In this document: piece by piece, positions 26,113 to 39,122 of the stretch
Layout of the letters: every line of letters starts with the position of its first letter
How positions within the stretch are numbered: the stretch's first letter is position 1
Assembly (NCBI GenBank): GCA_019914995.1
Contig: CM034136.1
Location: 4,665,270 to 4,729,269, forward strand
From: Acanthochlamys bracteata
Taxonomy: Eukaryota > Streptophyta > Magnoliopsida > Pandanales > Velloziaceae
Direction of reading: 5' to 3'
DNA: 64,000 bases
Notes under the pieces: model-generated
Told to the model about the DNA's origin: nothing
Seen by the model: only the letters and a program-made list of their open reading frames with translations
Database searches by the model: none
Position numbers and translations under genes: made by a program

Positions 26113-29100
26113 ATGGATCATGTTGAGATTCCATCTACGCCTTCAATCTCGTCAACTGCAAGACCAACGAAGCCAAGGTTGGTGAAAATTCGCCGTAGTG
26201 GTTCATCGTTCCGTGGCCGCCACGTTGGTGTAAATCCAGAAGCAACAATTCCAGGGATTAACCCTTTCGTTGAGACCGGAACAAGCACTTACAAGCGGAA
26301 CATGGATTTCAGGACACCGGCTGGTTCTGGGTTTGGTTTTGGTGCTGGTAGTTCGAATGGTTTGAAGGATTTGGGGGAATCGAGAACGGGGTCTGTGTTT
26401 GGTCCTGGATCAAATGTTCATGGTGCTCCGAATGTTTTCACGTTTAGTAGTGGTGCGTCGAAGAGGAGTCCTAGTTCGAGTAGGAGTTCGTCTGTTGGGT
26501 TGGAAGAGGGATTGGTTACAAGGATTCAGAGCGAGTTAGGGAAACTAGACTTGCATGCTTTGGGTGGTGATAGTGCCTTTGGAATTCAAGGGGAAATTGG
26601 AAAGCTTAACCTTCATGTCTCAGATAGTAAAGAAACTTCAGAGAAGAGGAATGAAGATGTTGGTAGTACGGATGTATTTGGTAGTGAGATCAGAAGGGTT
26701 ACAGATGATAATGGTAGCTGTAGTACAGCTGATAGGAACTTAAATGAAGCCTCTTCTATGGAAAATGGAAGTACTTCACATGGTGACAAGAAGAAGAGCT
26801 CTGCCAACAAGGATGGTGAGGGTATTGAGCATCTTTCTGAAGAATCACCATTTGTGAGTTCTAGTTTCAGTTCCAGGCAGGCCTCTTCTGTTAACTCTCC
26901 TAATGGCTTATCATTCGATCTTCAGGAAGAAATGAGGAGGTTGAATTTACAGCGAGATTCTTCTGAGAAGGGGACAGAAGCAGAGCAAAATCATATGGTT
27001 GATCAAACTGATGTCTTTGTATTTGGAAGTTCTAAGGTCTCATGCAGTTCTTATGGAATCACTGAGACAAAAACTTTTGCTGAGAATCTGACCGGTGTGT
27101 TTCGAGACTCTTCAACCGGAAATGATGAACGCTCATTCTGCAAGCTTCCAAATGAAGCAACCAAATTTGCAGATGAAGCGAGGAAGCTGAATTTGCAGAA
27201 ACCTGTCGTGGAGAATGGCTTCACACACTCACATCTGGCTAGCCATCCTTCTAGAACGAAAGAGAGCAACATATTTGTTTTTGGGACTAAAAATACAACT
27301 ACTTCATTTGGCAGCTCGACAGTTGAGAAGTTACCTGAGGAGATACAGAAGCTGAATATTGGAGGCAACGCAACGAAGTTGAACAAAAAAGATGCAGGAC
27401 GAGATGTCCCCGCAGGCATTTTCAGCAGTGGTGTTGGAAGTTCTGTTTCAAGCCAAATGGGAACTACTTCTTTAACTAATGGTATGGCCTCAGTCATCCC
27501 TGATAGTTTACCAAATGCAACAACTAAAAGTTTTGTGGATCAAATGGATAGCGGTAAAAGCATGGGTCAAGTAAGAAGCAGTGATACATCTACTTCCGAA
27601 GGAGGAAGAACTATCGGGATTTTATCAGATAATGTGAAGAATTTGTATATTAGCAAGGATTCAGAAAATTCTCTGGGAACTACAGACAAAGGGTCTGCAC
27701 CTAGTCCTTTAGCTTCAAAAGCTGCATCTAATACCTCGAGCTTTACTTTGGAAGCTGGGAAGCAGAATGTGAAGATAAGCCTAGATGAGAAGTCCCAGTC
27801 CTTCGAACATTTTAGTTCCACTGGAGCAGCTATGAGCTCATCTAATCCTTCAACTCCAAGTATCAGACCTGATACAAGCGATTTTGTTTTTACAAGCAGG
27901 AATACAAACACTGAAACACCTTACATGGAGTTCAAGGCTCCAAATGCAAAGACTTCCTGGTCTAGGGATAGTCTTTTTGGTGGGATACATCAAACTGATG
28001 TTTATATGAAAAAGGGAGTGGCCAGAAGCACAACAAAAAAGAAAGTGAGAAGTAAACTGAAACACCATTTCCAAAATCAGGACAGTCATGTTTCACAGTT
28101 CACTCCAATGGAATCAGGAACTGCAGAAAATCTAGACTCCGAATCCACTGATGGTTATTCACCTATGGACTGTTCTCCATATCAAGAGCCTCTGGTTTCT
28201 GGTCAGCAAGAAGCTTCAGTATCTTCAGTTGGATCCATGCATCCTTCTTTCTGTGGGACATCCATTTACACACAAGAGGAAGTTTTGATGCCCTCAACAA
28301 AGACCATGGATGTTGAAAAAGGTGATGCAAGTGATGGAGATACGGAAGGTCATGGGAAATCTAATTCTGAGTGTCATTTTACTTGCGAGTCCTCCTTTGT
28401 AACTGAGAATGATTGTTTGGCTACTGAAACTGGTAATGTGGAGCTTAAAAGTGAAGCAAGCACTGCAGCACATGTATTCAGCTTGAATGATGATCAGAGC
28501 ACGGACGCACCATCTTTTACCTGTGCATCCAGCTTAGGAGGTCCTCGTTGGTCAAACTTCACCTTTGTGACATCACCCTCCGATAGTAACAGATCATCAA
28601 TATCAAAGCGACATTACAGAAGGAAAGATAGGGCCAAAAAGAGTCAAAATATGAATATCAATGCTAATGCTCTCTTGGACTGCCATTTTCCTGTTTCAAG
28701 TACTCCTGCATGTGAAGATTCTTCCAAAAGCTTAAAGGGCACTTCGGTTACTCTTTCAAGTGAAATTAGCAACAGAAAAGAAGCAAACAAAGAACCAGGA
28801 TATAAACTAGGGCTTGACCCGACTGAGACTTCAAGCATTGCAGCTCATGGAACCTGTGAAAAGTGGAGACTCAGGTACCTTTCTATCTTACCCACATGCA
28901 TCATGAACTGCCACCTGATATAGATAATAGTCCTTTTATTGTTTGGAGAAGGTGACGAGCTATGAACTTTCAAGGGTTTTACTGCAGCTTGTGGTTGTTT
29001 TGTTAACATCTTCATGCTCTTGTATTATGACTCGTATGCGGTTTAATTTTCAGAAGTTAGGAGTTCTTAGAGGGTTTTTTTGAGTTGTCTAATCAGCAGA

Positions 29101-32100
29101 TTTCTCGACTGTTGAATACAACTTTTTTGTTTGCCATGCATCAGGGGCAACCAAGCATATGCAAATGGGAAACTTGCCAAGGCTGAAGAGTATTATACAC
29201 ATGGTGTGAATTGTATATCATCGAAAGAGACTTCTAAAAGATGTATACAGGCATTGGCTCTGTGCTATAGTAATCGGGCAGCTACAAGGATGTCTCTTGG
29301 AAGAATAAGAGAAGCACTAGGTGATTGCATAATTGCTGCTAATATGGACCCTCTCTTTCTTAAAGTTCAACTCAGGGCTGGGAAGTAAGTGATTCTTATT
29401 TCTAATTTTGCTCTAGAAATTAATTCTTGTTATCTCATCTACGTTAAGTTGCGTATCATGCTTTTTGTGGAGCGTGGGAGTGATTTCTTGGTGAATAGTA
29501 GTAGATATAGCTTTTGTCTGAGAGAACTACTGTTAAAGGCTTGCTCACGTTGAAGTTACTTTGACCTTTTTTTTAAGGAACTAAACTTATCTGCTTAAAA
29601 TACAATAAAAATGACCATATTAGTATTTGTTTTTGTTCACCTTAAGTAAGCTAGAAGTCCTTGACATCCCGCAAGTTCCTTCATAGAATGAAATTGTGAA
29701 ACCACTCCTGGCTTTTGTTTTGGCTATGGGGTTTCGTGAAACCTGTTAGAGATAAATTAAATGCTGTTGTTTAGTAAATTTGAGGCATCTTTTCTGTATT
29801 ACATTGACGTATGGGAATGGAACTTGCATATGCATTAGGCATTAACAAGGACACCTTTATTCATTAGGATTTTATGTGGTTAGAATATAAGTTCCTGTCA
29901 GGTTTATTTCTGATTTTAATTGATGACATGTCAGTAGACAACATTAGCAGCACGTTATATTCAAGAATCCGCAATTACATTTTATAGCATTTACGAATAT
30001 TGAATATTATTCGTAGCATGACCAAGTTAAGCAGCTTACTGTTCTGTAAAAGACAAATTAGTGTTTCCACTGAAGCATCATCCTTCGCTGCTAATGTCCC
30101 ACCTCTCCTCCTTTATAAACAAGTTAGTCACTTGCGACTGCTACTATGATTACAATGTATATACTCCTCTTTTTGCACTGAACATCATCGAGTTCATTCC
30201 TGTGTAGAGATATGCAATACGCCATGGAGTTAATGGTGTGAAATGAACCGCATGAGCGTCAACTTAAACATTGAAATGAAACTAAAAAATGGATTTTGTA
30301 ACTTTTCTTTCTGAATTTCTCTTCTTACAGAAGGTTCCCTCATTAATTTATGCTTCTTTGTTTTAAAAGATGATTTCATGTAAAGGGCAACTAGAGTAGG
30401 TTTTTTCCATTCCATGGTCACACTTTATAATTTAAAACAGAACGGACGAATGCAGCTAGGAAATATTAGGAGTTACATATTTTCTAATGTTAACAAAAAT
30501 GTTTAATGCTGTATGTAAAGGAAGCCTTAACTATTATAGGTAAGTTGGCCTTTAGCTGTAGGTAATCGGCCTTTAGGGTATGTTTGGATTCATAGGTAAG
30601 AAATAAGAGTAAGAGTACGGATAGAAAAAATAATAAGAGGACGGATAGGAAAGGATAGTTAATTGATCTTACGATGTTTAGATATATGGTAAAGGTAATA
30701 AATTAACTATGTTTGGATAGATGGGTAAATAAATGAGTATTGGAAGTAAACTTTTTATAAAAGACTCAAATGCTCTTTTTATTTATATTAATATTACTTT
30801 ATTTAAAATAATTTTTACTAATTTATTAATATAATTTTAAATAAAATTTATTAGTATAACTTTTAAATAAATTTTTAATATTAATATAAAATTATATTAA
30901 TTATTAAATATAAAAAATAATTATATAATTATATTATTTTCTCTACCAATTAAAAATAAAATAAAATTAAATAAATAAAAAAATTAAATTATTATAATAA
31001 AAAATAACATGTATTAATTTAAAAATATTAAATAAAAATAAATATGAATTAAAATTTTATATTAAATTAATTAAATATTAAATTAGATAAAAGTTAAATA
31101 AAATAAAAGGATAAAAGGGGAAGCAAAATTGCTTCCCCTTGTGTCACTATGTGTACCCACCGATTTGGTGGGTACACATTTAACCATAGAATAGTGAAGA
31201 TGATGGGTAACAATTCTCCATCACTTCCTTTAATGAAAATTTAACAAACATGGGTAGGAATGAGGAATCTGTTAACTTCACCATCACCCATAATCCAAAC
31301 GGAGCGTTTAGTTATGATTAAATTAACTGCAGAGGCTGATTGGAGCATCCTATATGGTGGGAATTTTGAGATCGGCTTAATCGTAATTAGAAAATTTCTG
31401 ATCTATACTTGTAATTTCAAGGAATTAAAAATTTGCTTTTATGTAAAATCACCATTTATTTAGGGCTGTTTGTCTGGTTTTACTATTCTGTCACGATGCT
31501 GTATGTCTCCTGGTGGAGTATTGTGTTAAAGTACATCTTAACCTTGTAGAATAGCTTAAGGCAGATACTTAAATAAGTGAAGGCATTATGTACTACCTAG
31601 TGCTGCAGCTATGTTGTCTCCTGCCTTTGTTGTTGCATTTTTGTAAGTCTTGTCATGATGTTCTCGCTTAGTATTTGCCATCTTAGCTTGCTGTCTGATT
31701 GGCGGTACTCATTCCAGCTGTCATTTAGCATTGGGAGAGATTCAGGATGCAATGAAATATTTCAAGAATTGCTTACAATCACCAGATGGTTTAAAAGTAG
31801 ACCAGAAAATCTATTCTGAAGCAGCTGAAGGCTTAGAAAAAGCTCAGGTAATATAGGAATTTTGTGCTATATCTTATTGCCATCTTATTTTTATTTAAGA
31901 ATGACCTATCTCCCTAGGAAAGTTATTCTATTGTATTTTAGATGAAAGATCTAACTCTTGAAATTCCACAACTTCTCTTGTTGCAGAAGCTAGAGTAATT
32001 TCCATTTAAGTGCCATCTTGGGAAAGAGAGTAATATGTTGTTCAATGCATCTTTGTATCATTTATGGTGTGGACTGTTTTTACCATTAACTGGCTGAAAA

Positions 32101-35100
32101 TTTTTATAGCAGCAGTTATTTTTATAAAGAATATTGTTGTATTGTTTACGTGTGACAGAATTTATTTTATTCAAAATGCGGTAAAGACACAGTAGAACCA
32201 CCAATGAGTAAATATGAAGTTGTTTATCTTCTTAAGCAATAAAATGTTAGGACTGTAGTATACCAGTTGAGACTTTAGTAGGTCTTTTAAATCTGATTGG
32301 TACTTTTCTGTTTGGCAGAGAGTATCTGAGTGCATGGATCAGGCTACAGGCCTTTTACTGAAGAGAACATGCTTAGATGCTAGAAAGGCTGTGGAGGTCG
32401 TATCCAAAGCCCTTTCAATGAGTCCATATTCAGAAACTTTAATGGAAATGAAGGGGGAGGCTCTACTAAGAGTAACTAACATTTTCTGACGTGTTTTGTT
32501 TTTATGATGCATACAATTGTGACCCATCTTTGCAGTTAATAATATTTTCATTGGTGTTTAAGCACATTGGGTTAACATTAGCTCACTTTTCTTGCACCTG
32601 ACAGCTGTGTTGTTATGAACAAGTGTTTCAACTTTGTCAAGAGACTCTGGACGTCAGTGAAAGCAACTTTTACATAACTTGTTCTGACAATCAACTGAAA
32701 GATGGAGGTAGCTCTAAAGGAAACAAAGTGAATCCTGGCAGACTGTGGAGGTGGAATCTTATGTCTAAGTGCTACTTTTATCTTGGAAAACTTGAAGACT
32801 CTCTTGATTTACTTAAGAAGCATGAAAGTTTAAAGGCTATGGTGGATAGGTATTACTTGCCTATTATCCTACCTTAATTAGTCTTTTTACGATCTGCGAT
32901 AGCAACATGGCTTTTACTTCTGATAGTTTTGAAATTGACCAGGTATGGAAGTGGATCTCCAGTGGCGTCGGCACCATTGTCTATCACTGTGCGTGAACTT
33001 ATGCGCCTAAAAGTAAGTATCTCCTTTCTTTCTTTCTTTTGGTAAGTAGTGCAAGATGCTTAATAGTTTAGAGGAAATAGATAATGTCAAAAAATTGATT
33101 TATTGATAGATGTCTGTTGACCTATGCTTGCCCATAGAGATTCCTGTATTTTCTCTTGTTTATGTGACATGTAAATTTAGAGGCTGACTTTTTATCAAGT
33201 TGTTTGATTTTGATGTACTTATTCTAAAAGAAAATTGTGATATAACAAAAACATCTAGAATTTATTAGTAATAGATCCCAATTACTTGTTTAAATCGTAC
33301 ATGCATAAAATTGTAAATCTAATTATGTGTAGGAAAGCTATAAGTGTTGGTTTTGTATGTTTTATATTTTTAAAGGTGTTACTTTTTGTATGTTTTATCT
33401 CTTTAGGTATAGGATCACACCATGCATAATTAAACATAAGATTCTAATGTCCAATCTCTTTTTTTTTGGACCAAATAAAATTGGTATTCGAGGTTCATGG
33501 AAGTTAATATTGATGGCAAATGCTTTTCAAATCATCACATAACCATGAACAAAGAGATTGGTTATAATATAGATTGATAACTATATCTCATTAAGGAACG
33601 ATTTACTGATATTTCTAATTATGAGTTAAACCAAAGGGTAAAATTTAAGTTTTTTTTTTTAAATCAGAATCTTGATTGCATAAAGAAATTTTGCATCTAA
33701 TGAGCACATACTTCATACACCATCATCTGTTGTGGATTGATATGCAAATTCTAATTGAATGAAACAATATTTGTGGCATATGGTATTAACTAATTCACAA
33801 ACTTGTTCCATTCAATTTTTCCCCCGCTTCTTTTGGCTAATTAAGATTTGATATCCCCTTAATTATATTTGTAGAAAATAACCAGAAGGTGAATGGGGAA
33901 AGAAGGCTAAAATAAATAAATTTATTGCTTTAAATATTGGGAATGTCTTTTGAAAATTCAAACTCATCCAACTAAGTGAAAATGCTCAAACAATTAAATA
34001 CTTAGGGCGTGTTTCAAATGCCCGTAACTCTACTTTCTCCCACCAGATTTTGAGTTCCGCATAGTTTCTATGTTTCAATTACACAAAGAACTCAGAACTC
34101 CACTTCCACATGCGGAACTCCAGTTCTAACTTTCTTATTTACACACTTCCAAATACAATTATATTTTTCAATTTTCAACACACTTCCAAAACCTATTGAA
34201 ACACAAATACTGAACTCCATTTTCACTTCATTTTTCAAGAAACTCTACTTCCTACTTTTCACTTTCACGAAACTCAGTTACGGGCATTTGAAACACGCCC
34301 TTAATAGAAATGTAGTCCTTGTATTTTGTGAGATGAAAACGTTATTTTTTTGTCCTTTTACACATAATAGTATAAAGTATCAGTGTCCTCAAGGTAATTT
34401 TTCTGTTACAGTCTCTTTATTGTGGCTTATCAACAAAGGGAGTTCATATAAGTACTTGACATGTATTGAACAAGTTGTAGCCAAAGTTTACATCGTTGTA
34501 GACGTATGTCTCAGCTGTTTGTTTTAGATGGCCTTATGGTAGTATAACTTCTGCAAGCAGATGCTTATCTCTGAGAATTCTTACAATTTATGTGCATTAT
34601 TTTGATTGAAGGCTGCAGGAAATGAGGCATTTCAAGCAGGGTCTCACTCGGAGGCTGTTGAACATTATTCTGCTGCATTAGCATTCAACACAGAGTCACG
34701 ACCATTTGCAGCAATATGCTTTTGTAATCGGGCAGCTGCTTATCAAGCTCTAGGCCAACTAGCAGACGCCATTGCAGATTGCAGTCTCGCAATAGCTCTT
34801 GATGGCAGCTATGCCAAGGTTTGACTTCTTGGAACCCCAGTTACTTCATGAATTACTGGTTTGCATATTCCTATTCTTAATTTCTATAGTGCATGGCAAA
34901 ATAAAATCAAATGCCTACATTTTCTCTATGACACAATATACTTATTATTTATTAGTACTTTTAATATTCATCTGTTGAGTTTCTTGATATCTGTAGGCCA
35001 TTTCTAGGAGGGTTACCTTGCATGAGATGATTAGGGACTATAGTCAGGCTGTTAGTGATCTTCAAAAACTAATTTCTCTCCTTGAGAAGCAGTCAGAAGG

Positions 35101-37762
35101 TACTGACAATAGTAATGACCTGAAGCGAGCTCGTTCAAGGCTTATTTCAATGGAAGAGGAGGCTAGGAAAGATATTCCACTCAACATGTATATGATCTTG
35201 TAAGTTCTTTTTGCTTTGATTTCTGAATTTTAGTTTGATACACATGTAATCAGCCTGCCATTTATAGGAATTATTCTTCAGTATACTGTACAGGAAATTG
35301 CTGCTTTGCTTGGTTAGTGAAACCCTGCATTTTAACTGTCTTGGTGGAAAAACACACTTCACACTAAGATTCGTTTATGACTCCCTTTTTCCCGACTGTG
35401 CCATCCTTTCTTCTCTTACTTATTCTTTTCTTTCCTTTCTCATTTTGGTTTCTTTCATGCCCGAGAAAACGTGCAATTCTTGGGTGGCTTGATTACAGCA
35501 CGGAAGCAGCTGTTGGGTGCTATCCTCTGCTGCAACCATCACATCTTGTTCTCTCTGCTGCCTACATCCATTCTTCTTGTACTCTTTCCATCACATATCT
35601 CTCAGGACTTACTGACTCCTAAACTGACCAGTACAAGCTTCGTGGAAATTGATATTGCTTTTTATTAATGTAAGTTCATGTACCAGCCAGCGAAGGAGCC
35701 ACAGCCACTCTGCTCTATATACAGCTGCACCCTAGTTTGACCTCCGTGGATATTATAGTTTTGAAAAGATCCAGATTACATCTTTGTACTGTAGACAAAG
35801 AGATCGGCTATTAAACCAAAAGTGAAAATAATGCCAAATATGAGTTTACTGTTGTTACCTGTTGTTTTTCTTGTCTGAGCTTTGTTGTTTGAGTATGTGC
35901 CAAGTACATACATAATTCTCAAGAATTTAAAGAGTCTAGTCCATCTGGGAAGGTAGGTCATATATGCAATCAAGTAGTGAGTCATGGTTATGTTGTGCTT
36001 CCTTTGGAAAGTTGATTAGGTCAAGCAGTTAGTTTTTGCTAATACTCTTTGTGAAGATGCTTGCCACTGGCACAGTCCAAATGATTCCTGTCTTTTGTTC
36101 ACTTGGATTCTGAGTGTTAGGTGTAGCGCTTGGTTGAAATTTCAGCTGAATTGAATTTAGAAAGAAGAGGAGAAAGTAACAATGACTGCGAGTATAGATG
36201 TTTGGCTCATATATTTCTTAAGAAACACGTTAACCTTTTAGTCATTTGCTTCTGACAAGCACGTCCAAAGATCTGGTGGATTTGAGTCTGAGAAAGAAAT
36301 GAGTCAAATCAAGGTAGACATAGTAGTTTAACGCATTTTTCTGTGGTAATCTTGGTACTTGGGAAATTCTTTCGTCTTGTTTGTTAAGTGTTTATGGTCA
36401 TGGTCTATCGTGAATCTTGCTTGACCAAATTTTGCAATAGCCCTAAAGTCTCTTGTGCCCTTCACTTTTGGATGCTGTCTTGGAAATGTATTTTAGCATT
36501 TTTGTCTGATTGGGTGATGTTTGTAGGGGCATTGAACCGTCAAGTTCTGCTGCAGATGTGAAGAAGACTTACCGGAAGCTTGCACTGAGACATCATCCAG
36601 ACAAGGTCTGCAACCTAGACCTGTAGTTTTACTCAGGATATTATGTTTTTGGTCAATTTTAACTTCTTGTTGCAGGCTGGTCAATTTTTGTCAAGGAGTG
36701 AGAATGATGATGAGGGACTTTGGAGAAAGCTGGCTGATGAGGTGCATGCAGATGCTGACCGGCTCTTCAAAATGATAGGAGAGGCATACTCTACACTATC
36801 TGATCCAGCAAAGGTTTATTTCTTAACTTTTTTATTGGGATGATTTTAACTGCACAACGAATCCTCGGTAAAAAGAACGAGGTACTTATCACCGTTGATC
36901 TACTCGATAAATAATGAAGTGCTTAATTTATGGTTGATGATGTTTAATCGGTCGGCCACATATTTAGAACATGATCAGAAATTATGATGTCCCTAGAGTG
37001 GTAAAGTTTCGTGTTACTATGTAAGTAGGAACTTATGGAACTACATCCTAAATGCTTAATGCAGTACGATCTGATACTTTCCTGCATCTCTTTTGCTACT
37101 ATCTTTCCATACAATTCGAAGTATTTGGTGTTTGTTTTTAATTAGCAACCATACAAATATCTGATGCACAATTTAGAGAAGAAGAATTTCATATTTTTTT
37201 AAAATACTATTGTGAAGAAGATAAGAGATCTCTTGTTGTTCTATATCAGGCTGCAAGGGACCTGTCTTCTTACCTATTAAATTTACTGGACGTTTTGAGC
37301 CTAGATGAGCATGCATATGAATGAGTGATAAGTTTTTTCCCCTCCCCTAAGAGCAAAGATGTTGTTTTAGCTCATATGGAGTATTATGAACAATCTGTTG
37401 TTTGTGAAGTTATAGCAAATTGCAGCTTGTTTGAAGCAAGGTCCAATACAAGTATAGTTTATCTCTTGCATTGCTGTCTTCTTTAAGATTTGTTAAGTTA
37501 GGTTCCTTTGGCATATGATAGGAACATGTTAGCGACATTATTATGATACCCTGCTATGATATTTAAATTTATGCAGCGCCAACAGTATGATGAGGAAGAG
37601 GAGATTAGGACTGCTCTAAAGAAGGATTATTCTGGTGTTAGGATGCGTAGGACACCTAAGACTTCGACTGATAGTTACAGCAGCTCATATGAGAGAAGCT
37701 TCAATCGTTGGAAATCATATGGTTGGAAATCTTATGGAAGCTCACAGCAAAGGTGGTCATAG
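26113..37762 (+). CDS. TPR15: DnaJ (J-domain) co-chaperone with TPR repeats (TPR15/TPR16 type), 11 exons
   Basis: Likely Hsp70/Hsp90-linked co-chaperone. Exons 26113-28874, 29145-29384, 31718-31847, 32319-32471, 32605-32849, 32943-33012, 34612-34818, 34997-35199, 36527-36605, 36676-36813 and 37577-37762 join in frame to about 1470 residues. Residues 1-920, one exon, are Ser-rich and probably disordered, with scattered FG motifs and a recurring KLNL motif. Residues about 921-1330 hold TPR units (GNQAYANGKLAKAEEYY; AGNEAFQAG; CFCNRAAAYQALGQ). A C-terminal J domain follows, with helix II and the HPD motif (RHHPDK), a loop of about 25 extra residues, then EAYSTLSDPAKRQQYD. The paralogue choice rests on the CKX neighbour. 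It is longer than the roughly 1100-1170 residues I recall for Arabidopsis. Confidence 0.9.
30576..31307. mobile_element. DNA transposon-like insert in intron 2 of the TPR-J gene (732 bp)
   Basis: Inverted ends share GTTTGGATT (left GGGTATGTTTGGATT; reverse complement of right ACGCTCCGTTTGGATT), flanked by TTA at 30573-30575 and 31308-31310, as in PIF/Harbinger-type elements. Inside are a very AT-rich core and two perfect palindromes: AAGGGGAAGC...GCTTCCCCTT and TGTGTACCCACC...GGTGGGTACACA (about 31116-31178). No transposase frame. Confidence 0.65.
34005..34300. mobile_element. Tourist-like MITE, copy 2, in intron 6 of the TPR-J gene (296 bp)
   Basis: Near-perfect terminal inverted repeats GGGCGTGTTTCAAATGCCCG followed by TAACT, flanked by TTA on both sides (34002-34004 and 34301-34303). 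It is the younger sibling of 9429-9722: the reverse complement aligns along its full length, including GAGTTCCGCAT, GTGGAGTTCTGAG and GTGTAATTGAAAC. No coding capacity. Confidence 0.93.
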
Positions 37763-39122
37763 TATTCACATTTTCGTTGTTTATCTTGACATAGATGGAG
37801 GAGACTGCAGATTTTAGAATTTGAAGCTTTGTGACAACAGCGAAGCTATTTCATGTTTCTAGTTGCTCGCGTTGGAATGTTGGGAGTGGGTTTTGAGAAA
37901 TGTGTGATTTCCGTTTGTCCAAGATGTGATATTTCCTGGACTCTTAAGAAGCAGGAAATGAAAGGTTCAACCATTATTTTCTGAGAGGTTGTAGTCCATT
38001 GGCTACTGTATGTGGGGGATGCCAAAAAAGAGGAAGCATACAACTACAGACATGATCAAAAGTGGTTCTTTGTAAATAGAGCTTACATATAAGAGTTTTG
38101 TCTCAGCTCCTCCCAAGCAACATTTGCTTTTGCTCTTGCTGTTGCTGGAGGTGCTAACAACTTCATCCCAGTCTGCTTTTGGAGAAGATGGATGTTGTGA
38201 AGGAAGATGGTATTGATCGCATTGCCATGCCTTACCTTACTATGGAAGTTGAGCAGGGAAATCGAGAAAGTAATTCTTCTGCTTGCTTGTTCAACCAATC
38301 TCGTTTATAATTAAAAACACACTGACAGCTTAACATTCTTTACGAAAATGTAATCTCTGATGTATATCTGTAATGCTTTTTGTTGATTGATTCTTTTTGG
38401 TTGTTTGCCAACTGATATTTCATATTTATCCCCAATTTCATCTTCTTCCGCACATGAACTCATGAAGGACATTCATCGTTCAGGGTTCATCTCCTCTCAT
38501 CGATTTGTCTTTTTAAATCAAGTTATTGTAAATTTATTATCTCAAATTAATATGAATGTATCATCAGAAATACAGATTTTTTAATTGTGATCATGAAATT
38601 ATTACTATAGTAGTTTGTTTTTTATTAAGCAAGAAGCCTAGGTTTATAGTGCAACAACTTTATAGCTAGCTATATGCCTATAAAATTTCATTAAAAAAAT
38701 TAAATGTAGGTTAGTATAACATAAGGAATTGCATTACTAATGAATTCCACAATAAATGAAACCAGAACAAAAAACAAAAAAATCATTAATTAGAATTTTG
38801 AACACAACTGGATTTTAAAAAATTAAAAAGAAAACATTTCAAATGTCGCAAAGTTGGAAGACGAAAGAAAATGGTTGAAAATTGACTTGTGTTACACTGT
38901 CATCATCAGTGTTGGTGGCTACTCTGCTTGCCTTCTCCTTGATTATATATTAAAATCCAATATTAATTCGTTTGCAAGGAAACACAAAGATTGAGGAGTG
39001 ATGAACTAATCAAAGAAACAACAAAATTCATTTGGAGAAAACCTATAAAGACAGAAACAGAACCACCTTATCACAGTAGAGTGTAGCATTGAGAGAAGGC
39101 AGATTCTTTGAGTTAGCTGGCC
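37763..39122. other. 3' UTR of the TPR-J gene and spacer to the GH17 gene
   Basis: About the first 600 bases read like 3' UTR. The remainder is AT-rich, with the GH17 promoter at its end. Short frames here (37846-38584) have no recognisable content. Confidence 0.4.
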
